Origin: Vibrio fluvialis
Lineage (GTDB): Bacteria > Pseudomonadota > Gammaproteobacteria > Enterobacterales > Vibrionaceae
NCBI RefSeq assembly: GCF_900460245.1
Contig: NZ_UHIP01000001.1
Coordinates: forward strand, 992,001-1,056,000
Direction of reading: 5' to 3'
Length of the DNA stretch: 64,000 bases
Both the position numbers and the translations under genes were made by a program. Numbering within the stretch: the first letter of the stretch is position 1; each line of letters begins with the position of its first letter. Under the pieces are notes generated by a model, which was given only the letters and a program-made list of their open reading frames with translations, was not told the origin of the DNA and did not search any database. Positions 9,252-17,869 of the stretch are shown in pieces.

Positions 9252-9656
9252 TTAAGCGCTGGGGGGCCGATAAAGGGTTTGCGTGCGGTGAATAACATCA
9301 CCGACAACAGAACGTTGGTATTGCGTTTGAGTGGTGACAAGAGAAGCGACAGCCGAGGGGTAACCCATAAGAGCTAACGCATTAGTGCAGGTCGTATCAC
9401 AGCAGCTGTGCACCATGTCATGGCTGACATCGCACTGACTGGTATTGGCTTGCATGAGCGTCTGCATTGCGTTATCGGCATGATGCTCGGTGTGTGTGAT
9501 GACCGAAGCCTCTGTGCAGCGGGCTGGCATGCTCGTTTGTATTTGCGTCGCCATCGCGACATTCATGGCTGGCGAACCTGCAACAAAGCCTGACATCAGC
9601 AGTGAAGCTAATGTCAGCAGCGTTATCCAGGTTGTCGTCATGAAGTTCAGGCGCAT
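9252..9656 (-). CDS. small exported Cys/His/Met-rich protein leading the Cus operon
   Basis: About 134 residues with an N-terminal hydrophobic export signal (TTTWITLLTLASLLMSGFVAG). The mature part has clustered soft-metal ligands: ARCTE, THTEHH, SQCDVSHDMVHSCCDTTC. I do not recognise a named family. It is the first gene after a CueR-architecture promoter and precedes cusC by about 93 bases, which suggests a periplasmic copper-binding or sensing role. That is inference from composition and position. The start is uncertain: ATG 9656 is preferred, with TTG 9665 or ATG 9641 as alternatives, and none has a strong Shine-Dalgarno. Confidence 0.6.
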   Translation of the reverse strand: MRLNFMTTTWITLLTLASLLMSGFVAGSPAMNVAMATQIQTSMPARCTEASVITHTEHHADNAMQTLMQANTSQCDVSHDMVHSCCDTTCTNALALMGYPSAVASLVTTQTQYQRSVVGDVIHRTQTLYRPPSA

Positions 9657-9700
9657 ACAAACCAAATTTAAACAGACGGAATTACATCAAAAGTGGTGAG

Positions 9701-9731
9701 ACTATAATCCTTACCCCTAGGGTAAGGTCAA
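9701..9731 (-). promoter_or_regulatory. CueR/MerR-type promoter of the Cus operon
   Basis: On the minus strand, -35 TTGACC (9731-9726) and -10 TATAGT (9706-9701) are separated by 19 bp instead of 17. The spacer holds the dyad CCTTACCC-CTA-GGGTAAGG (9709-9727). An over-long spacer with a dyad of this shape is the hallmark of MerR-family promoters, and the CCTTAC/GTAAGG arms resemble CueR sites. No merR-like gene lies in the window, so the regulator would act from elsewhere. Confidence 0.8.
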
Positions 9732-9746
9732 GCTAAATGACCTAAT

Positions 9747-11108
9747 TCATAGGCTTATCGCGCGGTTGAAATGCTGATGTGTGGGCAGAAACACCGAGAC
9801 TTCCAGCCCGGTGACCTGTTGCTGGTGATCTTTGTTCCGCAACACGATTTTACCTTTCAACCGTTTCAGAATGGTGCTGACGATCGAGAGCCCCAGCCCG
9901 GATCCCGGTTCCGAATGGTTGTCACCGCGATAAAACGGTTCAAATACCTGGCTCAACGCCTGTTGTGGAATGCCCGGTCCGCTGTCACTGACTCTGATTT
10001 CGACGTAGTAGTCGCGCTGATGGACGGAGATATCGACCGTACCTTGCGCTGGTGTGTAGCGAATGGCGTTATCGACCAGATTTTTCAGCAATGTGTACAG
10101 ATCGATCGGCGCGAGGCGGAGCGTGGCATCAGTACTGGAGGTCAGCCCGACATCGACCCCTTTGCGCTGCGCGTAAACAATCGTATCCGCCAGCACCGAA
10201 CGCAGCGTGTCTTGTACGGAACAAGGTTGCTCCGGCTCGCGGCCGTTTTCCTGCATTCGGGCGTGAGTCAGTAACTGTTCCAACAAATTGCGCGCGCGAT
10301 TCAACCCATCTTGCAGGCGGCTGATTTTTCTCTGCTGCGCGGGCGTGGATTGCTGAGAACCTAAACTTTCCGCCTGCAAACTCAGCGCCGTGAGTGGCGT
10401 GCGCAGTTCATGCGCGGCGTTAGCAATGAAACGTTTCTGCTGCTCCATGGAATGGTATAACCGTGCCAGAAGGGAGTTGATGGACATGACAAACGGTTTT
10501 ATTTCCAGCGGCACGGAATCCAGGTCAATCACGCATGGCTGCTCGGTGGAGAGGCGATTGATTTTGTTGGCCGAGGCGCTGACGGGCAAAAAGATGCGGT
10601 TGATGAGCAGATTGGTCAGGATCAGCAGAATTGGCATCAGAAACAGGGTCGGCAGCAATGAGTAAAGCGCACCTTCACGGGCAAATTCGTTGCGTAAATC
10701 GATATCCTGAGCGAGGGAAATTTTCTGGCCAGCATCGGTCGTCAACACATACACCCGCCAGGTGCGGCCTTTGTCGCGCAGAGTCGTAAACCCTTCTGCC
10801 ATACGTGGGGTAAAGGCGGAGTTTGAGTTGGCATTATCCTCATTAAGCACGCGCAGAAAAATGCGCGCGTCTTTGTCGATTTCAGACAGCTTGAGATCAA
10901 ACGGCTGGCTGGCAGAAATCAAACCCTGATGATTGATCAGCGCGCCAAACTGACGCAACTGATCATCTTGCAACTGATGCGCTTCATAAAAGGAGAAGGT
11001 GAACGACAACCCGGCACTGAACACGGACATCACGATGATGATCAGCGACATCCAAAAGGACAGACGAGCTTTAACCGAGCGATTCAGCCATTTTTGGAGA
11101 CCATCCAT
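9747..11108 (-). CDS. two-component sensor histidine kinase (PmrB/QseC type)
   Basis: A 453-residue membrane kinase. It has a first TM at about 20-40, a periplasmic domain of ~115 residues, a second TM at about 155-175, an H-box IANAAHELRTPLTAL, an N-box NLVDNAIRYTP, and G-boxes DSGPGIPQQAL and GSGLGLSIV. It overlaps the upstream response regulator by 25 bases. The arrangement and similarity resemble PmrAB/QseBC and the VprAB/CarRS pair of Vibrio cholerae, which respond to envelope stress or divalent cations. The neighbours (lipid A and isoprenyl-phosphate enzymes) fit that job. It lies next to the Cus operon but behind a separate promoter. Confidence 0.88.
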   Translation of the reverse strand: MDGLQKWLNRSVKARLSFWMSLIIIVMSVFSAGLSFTFSFYEAHQLQDDQLRQFGALINHQGLISASQPFDLKLSEIDKDARIFLRVLNEDNANSNSAFTPRMAEGFTTLRDKGRTWRVYVLTTDAGQKISLAQDIDLRNEFAREGALYSLLPTLFLMPILLILTNLLINRIFLPVSASANKINRLSTEQPCVIDLDSVPLEIKPFVMSINSLLARLYHSMEQQKRFIANAAHELRTPLTALSLQAESLGSQQSTPAQQRKISRLQDGLNRARNLLEQLLTHARMQENGREPEQPCSVQDTLRSVLADTIVYAQRKGVDVGLTSSTDATLRLAPIDLYTLLKNLVDNAIRYTPAQGTVDISVHQRDYYVEIRVSDSGPGIPQQALSQVFEPFYRGDNHSEPGSGLGLSIVSTILKRLKGKIVLRNKDHQQQVTGLEVSVFLPTHQHFNRAISL

Positions 11109-11749
11109 CCGACACCTCTGACGTTAATAATGTATGTTTTGCAACCCAGCTTTTTGCGCAGAGAACTGATGATGAATTCAATCACGTTGCTCTCGACTTC
11201 CTGATGCCAGCCATAGATACGCTCTTCTAAATCCGAGCGCGACAAGATGGTCCCCGGCCGTTGTAACAGAGCCTGCAACACCGAGAATTCCCTTGCGGTC
11301 AGGCGAATGCTCTCGCCGTTGACGTCCGTTTCGTGGGTCGCCGGATTGAGGCTGATGACGCCATTGGAGTAAATGGGGCCTGAATGTCCGGCTTTACGTC
11401 GGGCGACCGCTTTGATGCGCGCGATGAGTTCACCCATCTCAAATGGCTTGATGAGGTAATCATCGGCGCCGAGATCGAGTCCTTTGATTTTGTCTTCGGT
11501 GGCATCCTGCGCAGTCATGATGATCACGCCTGCATGATTTCCGTTGCCACGCAGATGTCGCAGCACGTCAAAACCGTGTTTTTGTGGCAGGCCGAGATCA
11601 AGCAGCACCACCTCGTAATGGTGGGTGTCAGCGGCCAAAGTGGCGCTGTTGCCGTCTTTGACCCAATCCACGGCAAAGTGTTGTTCCTGCAATTCTTGCT
11701 CAACCACTTCGCCAATCATGTGGTCATCTTCGACCAGCAATATTCTCAT
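11084..11749 (-). CDS. OmpR/PhoB-family response regulator (PmrA/QseB/VprA type)
   Basis: A 221-residue regulator. The receiver domain has acidic residues VEDD, phospho-acceptor Asp in VVLLDLGLP, and Lys in YLIKPFEM. The winged-helix domain runs from about residue 125, with RLTAREFSVLQALLQ and the recognition segment ERIYGWHQEVESNVIEFII, which is characteristic of the QseB/PmrA group. It is co-transcribed with the kinase. Paired direct repeats lie in the divergent region immediately upstream and may be its own binding sites, which would make it autoregulated. Confidence 0.9.
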   Translation of the reverse strand: MRILLVEDDHMIGEVVEQELQEQHFAVDWVKDGNSATLAADTHHYEVVLLDLGLPQKHGFDVLRHLRGNGNHAGVIIMTAQDATEDKIKGLDLGADDYLIKPFEMGELIARIKAVARRKAGHSGPIYSNGVISLNPATHETDVNGESIRLTAREFSVLQALLQRPGTILSRSDLEERIYGWHQEVESNVIEFIISSLRKKLGCKTYIINVRGVGWMVSKNG

Positions 11750-11797
11750 TGTTTCTCCGCGCTGTAGTGCGATTTTGGCTAAGGCTAGCGCTGTAAA

Positions 11798-11839
11798 CTT
11801 AGCGTTGACTTAGTCAGCGGGTGCTAAGCCATTGCTAAG
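11798..11839. promoter_or_regulatory. two divergent CTTAGC direct-repeat boxes (candidate response-regulator operators)
   Basis: CTTAGC (11798-11803) and CTTAGT (11809-11814) repeat with an 11-bp period. In the opposite orientation GCTAAG occurs at 11823-11828 and 11834-11839, also 11 bp apart. One helical turn between half sites is typical of OmpR-family dimers, and the sequence resembles PmrA boxes (CTTAA-N5/6-CTTAA). The region lies between the response regulator and the divergent phosphatase gene. The same pattern recurs at 13729 and 19556. Confidence 0.65.
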
Positions 11840-11889
11840 TATTGGCTATTACCCTTGGAGGATTGAATTTCTTATCAAGACTCGATGTT

Positions 11890-12462
11890 ATGGACAGTTT
11901 AAATCAACAATTATTCCTGCTTATCAACGCGGCTCATCAGCCCGGCTCTTTTTTAATGAGTATAACCAAGGGCATTGCGGAAATGCCTTTGGTTATCGTG
12001 CCACTGTGCCTGCTGGCGCTGTGGTTTACCAGCTCGCGTGGCAAAGCGGTGGCATTTCACGCCGCATTGGCGACGGTGTTGGCGCTGACGACGAACCTGC
12101 TTATTTCGCTGCTGTGGTATCACAATCGTCCGTTCGCGGATCATCTTGGGCTACAACTGATTGCCCATGTAACTGACTCTTCATTTCCCAGCGATCATGT
12201 GACACTCATGGCGGGCATTGGTTTCGCTATCGGTCGGGATAAAACTTATCGGCTGCTCGCCGGAGTGATTTTAGCCCTCTCGGTGCTGACGGGTTGGGCG
12301 CGAGTCTATGTCGGCGTGCATTATCCGTTCGATATCCTCGGTGCGTACTTAGTCAGTGGGGCAGTGGTTTGGGGCTATTTTCAATGGCTTTCCGCGCGGT
12401 TTACACCTCTGTTGAATGGTTTGATCAGCTTAGAACGCGTAGTGTTGCGTCGGGCGCGATAA
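11890..12462 (+). CDS. BcrC/YbjG-like undecaprenyl-diphosphatase (PAP2 family)
   Basis: A ~190-residue integral membrane PAP2 phosphatase. The catalytic motifs are WYHNRPF, SFPSDHVT and SRVYVGVHYPFD. The N-terminus (MDSLNQQLFLLINA) aligns with E. coli YbjG, which supports ATG 11890 over an in-frame ATG at 11842. It should dephosphorylate undecaprenyl pyrophosphate on the periplasmic side, recycling the lipid carrier and influencing bacitracin resistance. It is divergent from the two-component system and preceded by its putative operator repeats. Confidence 0.85.
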   Translation: MDSLNQQLFLLINAAHQPGSFLMSITKGIAEMPLVIVPLCLLALWFTSSRGKAVAFHAALATVLALTTNLLISLLWYHNRPFADHLGLQLIAHVTDSSFPSDHVTLMAGIGFAIGRDKTYRLLAGVILALSVLTGWARVYVGVHYPFDILGAYLVSGAVVWGYFQWLSARFTPLLNGLISLERVVLRRAR

Positions 12463-12506
12463 GCCGCCGACCAGTTTTACGAACTGAACCGGACGCCAAG
12501 CAAAAT

Positions 12507-12532
12507 AAAAGCAGCCATCAGGCTGCTTTTTT
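12507..12532. terminator. bidirectional terminator
   Basis: Stem GCAGCC / GGCTGC with loop ATCA, flanked by AAAA on the left and TTTTTT on the right. It separates the converging phosphatase and glycosyltransferase genes. Confidence 0.88.
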
Positions 12533-12554
12533 AACGTGAGGAGTCTGTCCAAGA

Positions 12555-13667
12555 TTAGGCGGCTTGCGGCAGAACCTTAGCCGATTCCAGTGCGCGCAGA
12601 ATGGTGGCTGCGTCAATGTTGTCTAGGTCTGTCACATGGAAGCAGCGTTCGCCCAGCAGGCCATAAACCGCAGGATCCGTGTGCGTGTACAAACCAATAC
12701 AGCTTGCGCCCGCGGCGTCGGCCAGGTGCAGTGGTCCGGTATCGCAACTGATGAAACCATCGGTGTGACGCAGGAAGCACGCCAGTTCACGCAGGCTTTT
12801 ACTGCGGTAGGTTTGAATATTGTGGCACAGTGGCGCTTCGATTTCCGGCCCCATGATTTCAATCCAGGTGATAGGTTGATGATGAGCGCGTTCGAACTGA
12901 CGCAGAATATTGAGCCACTCGACATCCGTGAGTTTTTTATCGCCGCGCGCACCACGGAAGAAAGTCAGGCACAGTGAATCATCACCAGCCAGCGCGCCCT
13001 TGGCTTCAAACCCTTGGCGACACTCTTCCTCGCTGATGCTGATTTGATGGCTGTTCCACGGGTTAACCAGTAACTCTGAACTGTGCAGTTGCGGCAGCAG
13101 GCTTAAGTTACACAGCGCGGCATGCGAATACACCTTGTGCACCGGGAAAGTGTGAGTGAAGGCGTTGTCGTAGCGGCTGGTGTAGGAAATCTTATTGCGC
13201 GCACTCATGAGCGAGCAAAGTACGGAAGATTGCGCCGACACACTTGGTGACAGGCAGAGATCAAATACGCGCTTTCTCAGGTTGCGCACGGATTTCACAC
13301 ACTGCGACAAACTGGAAAACGACAGATTAGCAAACTCAAAGGTTTCAATCCCCATATTGGCAAACACATCTTGCTGCCAGCGTTTATTGAGCAGCAGTGT
13401 AATGTTGGCATTCGGGTAGTGGTGTTGAACCTGACGAATAAACGGGATCAGGAATACGGTGTTGCCAACACGGTCATTACTTCTGACGATCAGAATTTCC
13501 TTAACCTCATCGGCGGCAATCAATGACGACTGAGAATAACGGTGGTTACCGACAGCAGACAGCATCAGATTCGCGATGTTGGACATCTTGTTCTTACGGT
13601 AGCGATCAAATTTACGTAAGTGATTTTTGATTCGCAGTTTTGGATTCTCACTGACCATTTGCATCAT
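12555..13667 (-). CDS. glycosyltransferase family 9 (heptosyltransferase-like)
   Basis: A 370-residue GT9 protein. The N-terminal Rossmann half begins around EILIVRSNDRVGNTVFLIPF after a ~55-residue basic extension. The C-terminal half carries the ADP-heptose-type binding signature DGFISCDTGPLHLADAAG. The family transfers heptose to the LPS inner core, but acceptor and donor cannot be assigned here. It is a monocistronic leftward gene. A CTTAGC repeat pair like that of the two-component system lies 62 bp upstream, so an LPS role under that system is plausible. Confidence 0.8.
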   Translation of the reverse strand: MMQMVSENPKLRIKNHLRKFDRYRKNKMSNIANLMLSAVGNHRYSQSSLIAADEVKEILIVRSNDRVGNTVFLIPFIRQVQHHYPNANITLLLNKRWQQDVFANMGIETFEFANLSFSSLSQCVKSVRNLRKRVFDLCLSPSVSAQSSVLCSLMSARNKISYTSRYDNAFTHTFPVHKVYSHAALCNLSLLPQLHSSELLVNPWNSHQISISEEECRQGFEAKGALAGDDSLCLTFFRGARGDKKLTDVEWLNILRQFERAHHQPITWIEIMGPEIEAPLCHNIQTYRSKSLRELACFLRHTDGFISCDTGPLHLADAAGASCIGLYTHTDPAVYGLLGERCFHVTDLDNIDAATILRALESAKVLPQAA

Positions 13668-13972
13668 AACCTTACCTCCAATTACCCAAATGAGACTGAA
13701 TTAAGTCTCTCCATCATATTGGGCGTTACTTAGCGTTGGCTTAGGATGAGCACGGTGAATGAAAAAATGATGAAATTATCAGAAATATTTTTTCTTGACT
13801 GTCTTTGGTTGTTTTATGAACAAATTCAACAAGCTGGCGTGTGGTTATTCACCACAGACTGCGGCTTTGTAATTACTGGTTGAACCCGAAGCTTAAAAGA
13901 TTCAGAATGCCGGACTTTCGTGGTCACATTTGGCTGCGAATCTCCTTTCTATTTAACTATTGAGAATCAACT
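13668..13972. other. intergenic region, divergent GT9 gene / rhlE
   Basis: A 305-bp non-coding stretch. It contains the CTTAGC repeat pair at 13729-13745 near the glycosyltransferase start and an A+T-rich part (about 13760-13830) that may hold the rhlE promoter. That would give rhlE a leader of more than 100 nt. I could not assign a confident -35/-10 pair. Confidence 0.5.
13729..13745. promoter_or_regulatory. CTTAGC-N5-CTTAGG direct repeat upstream of the GT9 gene
   Basis: The sequence CTTAGCGTTGGCTTAGG has half sites 11 bp apart. It is almost identical to CTTAGCGTTGACTTAGT at 11798-11814 upstream of the response regulator. This suggests the same OmpR-family regulator acts on both. Confidence 0.65.
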
Positions 13973-15457
<1,485 letters not shown>

Positions 15458-15477
15458 TTCGATTCAAGGCCAGAAAC

Positions 15478-15509
15478 AAAAACGCCAGATAGTGACTATC
15501 TGGCGTTTT
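15478..15509. terminator. bidirectional terminator after rhlE
   Basis: Perfect 13-bp arms AACGCCAGATAGT / ACTATCTGGCGTT with a one-base centre, A-rich on the left and TTTT on the right. It serves both rhlE and the converging LtaS-like operon. Confidence 0.88.
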
Positions 15510-15526
15510 GCTATTCAGGGCTTTGG

Positions 15527-17482
15527 TTAAGGTGCGTACCAACCTTTTTGATACGCCATGCTGCCGAAGTTGGCGTAGGCATGCGCTTCCTGAGCCAGTG
15601 CTTCATCCGGCTGAGTCGGTGTGAGGTTTTCACCGTCCAGCAGGAAGGTCTGCGGCGCTTTATCCGGCTGGAAGACAACGGCTTTGCCCTGTTTGAGGTA
15701 AGCGAAGTTCTTGTCGTATTGCAGCAGGGCACGCGGCTGAGATTCTGTCAGCGGCTTGGTAAAGTCATTGCCCAGCATCGGGTGTTCACCAGAGGCACCA
15801 ATCAGGGACAGCAGCGTCGGGCCCAGGTCAATCTGGCTTGCCAGACGATCATCCACTTTGTGCGGAACATCGTTACCGAAAATCACTGCGGGAATGTGGA
15901 AGTGGCGCACAGGTACCAAACTGGCACCGTACACACGTGAGTCGTGGTCTGCCACCACCACAAAAATGGTGTCTTTCCAGTATTCCGACTGCTTGGCTTT
16001 CTTCACAAATTCGCCCAGTGCGTAGTCAGAGTATTTTGCTGCATTGTTACGGGTCTGTTTGTCGCTATCGTACGGAGTAATTTTGCCGTCCGGGTAATCG
16101 AAAGGTGAATGGTTCGATGAAGTGAACACCAGACTGAAGAACGGCTTACCTTGCTGATGCAGTTCGGTAAATTCTTTGTTGGCCTGATCATACAGATCTT
16201 CATCCGACGCACCCCAAGAGCCGGTGAAGTCGACTTTGTCGAAATCGCTGCCCTGAACGATGTCCTGAAAACCGTTACCAAGGAAGAAGGTTTTCATGTT
16301 GTCGAAGTGCGCTTCACCGCCGTAGATAAACTGGGTGTGGTAACCCTGATTGCCCAGGAAACTCGCCAGAGTAAAGAAGTTCTGCTGTGATTTACCCAGC
16401 TTCACCACTGCACGCGCAGGTGTTGGCGTAAAACCGGTGACCACCGCTTCGATACCACGCACTGAACGTGTACCCGTGGCGTAGAGGCGAGTGAAGTTCC
16501 AACCTTCATCCATGATTTTGTCGAGGTTTGGTGTCAGCGGCAGGCCGCCGAGTTTACCCACATAACGGGCACCCAAGCTCTCTTGCAACAGGATCACCAG
16601 ATTCTTTTTACGACCCGGGAAGCTGGTGGTATGCATGGTTTTGGTCGGCGCATTCGGGTCGGCAAAATCCGCGTTCGGGTTTTGCAGCGTGCGGTGAATT
16701 TCACTCAGCAGCGCTTTCTGATCCATTGGACCGTAAAAATCGGAGCTCGACATTTCGCTCTTCGCTTGTTTCCAGGCAAAGGCCACAGAGTAAGCCGAGT
16801 TGAGACTCAGGTCATTCAGTAAGTGGTCGGTAGAGAACGCCACCAACGCCGGGTTGATTGGGCGGTGTTCCAACGTGCCGCGAGCGCCAAGCACCAGCAG
16901 ACAGGTGAGTACCAACTGCATCGCGATTTGCGATACCAGCGCACCTTTCACATCTGAGCTCCACACCGCGTCAAACGCTTTACCCAACAGTCGGGCGGCA
17001 ACGAAAAGAACAACGAATGTCACCAGAATCTCGGTTTTGTAGCCGGAAACCAGCATCGAAAACACTTCTTTCGGATAGATCAGGTAGTCGATGAACAGAC
17101 GGTTCGGACGCAGATCGTACTCAAGAATAAAGGTGGGGGTGATCAGTTCAAAGAACAGGAACAGCAGGCTGCCGCCGACCAAATAAACTTTAAGTGGAAC
17201 ACGAATATGACGGGTTGCACGTAGCAGGGTTGCGGCAATTACCAGCAGCAAAGCGGGCGCAAACAGATAGCCAATTGAGGAAATATCGATGCGCAGGCCA
17301 CCGATAAAAATCTGGCCGAAGTCGGTAGTGGAGAACACACGCTCGCTCTGCCATACCGAAAGCATCAGACGTGACAAACTCAGCAGGACCAGATCAATCA
17401 GCGCAAAGCACAGCAGCGGCAGCAGAGCGCCGAATTTAAACTTCGAACGCTCGCCCGTCAGGACAGAAATCAGCGTAGCCAT
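15527..17482 (-). CDS. LtaS/OpgB-like phosphoglycerol (sulfatase-fold) transferase
   Basis: About 651 residues. The N-terminal half has five or so membrane segments (to about residue 220), followed by a periplasmic alkaline-phosphatase/sulfatase-fold domain. The putative nucleophilic Thr is in YATGTRSVRGIE, metal ligands include VVADHDSRVY, and NHSPFDYP is typical of LTA synthase family proteins. I chose ATG 17482 over TTG 17497 because GGGG lies 9 bases upstream of it. It overlaps dgkA by 13 bases. Members transfer phosphoglycerol (or related head groups) from phospholipids, releasing diacylglycerol. The acceptor here is unknown. Confidence 0.82.
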   Translation of the reverse strand: MATLISVLTGERSKFKFGALLPLLCFALIDLVLLSLSRLMLSVWQSERVFSTTDFGQIFIGGLRIDISSIGYLFAPALLLVIAATLLRATRHIRVPLKVYLVGGSLLFLFFELITPTFILEYDLRPNRLFIDYLIYPKEVFSMLVSGYKTEILVTFVVLFVAARLLGKAFDAVWSSDVKGALVSQIAMQLVLTCLLVLGARGTLEHRPINPALVAFSTDHLLNDLSLNSAYSVAFAWKQAKSEMSSSDFYGPMDQKALLSEIHRTLQNPNADFADPNAPTKTMHTTSFPGRKKNLVILLQESLGARYVGKLGGLPLTPNLDKIMDEGWNFTRLYATGTRSVRGIEAVVTGFTPTPARAVVKLGKSQQNFFTLASFLGNQGYHTQFIYGGEAHFDNMKTFFLGNGFQDIVQGSDFDKVDFTGSWGASDEDLYDQANKEFTELHQQGKPFFSLVFTSSNHSPFDYPDGKITPYDSDKQTRNNAAKYSDYALGEFVKKAKQSEYWKDTIFVVVADHDSRVYGASLVPVRHFHIPAVIFGNDVPHKVDDRLASQIDLGPTLLSLIGASGEHPMLGNDFTKPLTESQPRALLQYDKNFAYLKQGKAVVFQPDKAPQTFLLDGENLTPTQPDEALAQEAHAYANFGSMAYQKGWYAP

Positions 17483-17844
17483 AACACAGTACCCCAAACG
17501 GCCAGTGAACAGGCCATACTCAGCAGCACCAGCGCAGAACCGATGTTCTTCGCTACGCCAGATAAGGTGTGATATTCCAGACCCACGCGATCCACGACGG
17601 CTTCAATCGCTGTATTCACCATTTCAGCAAACAGCACGAACACCATGCTCAGCATCACCAGCAAGGTGTGCATGGCTGGCAAATCCAGCCAGAAGGCAAA
17701 AATCGTCAGTGGAACAAAGAGCATCAACTCCTGTTGAAAAGCGGCTTCGTGCTTACAAAGCCATTTAAATCCGTTGAAACTGTGAACAAAGGTATAAGCA
17801 ATACGGTGAACACCAGTACGCTTAATGATTACTTCTTGTTGCAT
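17470..17844 (-). CDS. dgkA: diacylglycerol kinase DgkA
   Basis: A 124-residue membrane kinase with three TM helices and the family signature EMVNTAIEAVVDRVGLEYH plus EAAFQQEL near the N-terminus. It phosphorylates diacylglycerol to phosphatidic acid at the inner membrane. It sits between eptA and an LtaS-like transferase, both of which leave diacylglycerol when they strip head groups from phospholipids, so the operon encodes its own by-product recycling. It begins 25 bases after eptA. Confidence 0.95.
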   Translation of the reverse strand: MQQEVIIKRTGVHRIAYTFVHSFNGFKWLCKHEAAFQQELMLFVPLTIFAFWLDLPAMHTLLVMLSMVFVLFAEMVNTAIEAVVDRVGLEYHTLSGVAKNIGSALVLLSMACSLAVWGTVLWLR

Positions 17845-17869
17845 TTAATGAGTACTCTATAAATCTGGA

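Noticed and set aside
9747..11749. Two-component system as CusRS, regulator of the neighbouring Cus pump
   Set aside because: The regulator is of PmrA/QseB type, the repeats it may bind lie at envelope genes, and the Cus promoter has MerR architecture.
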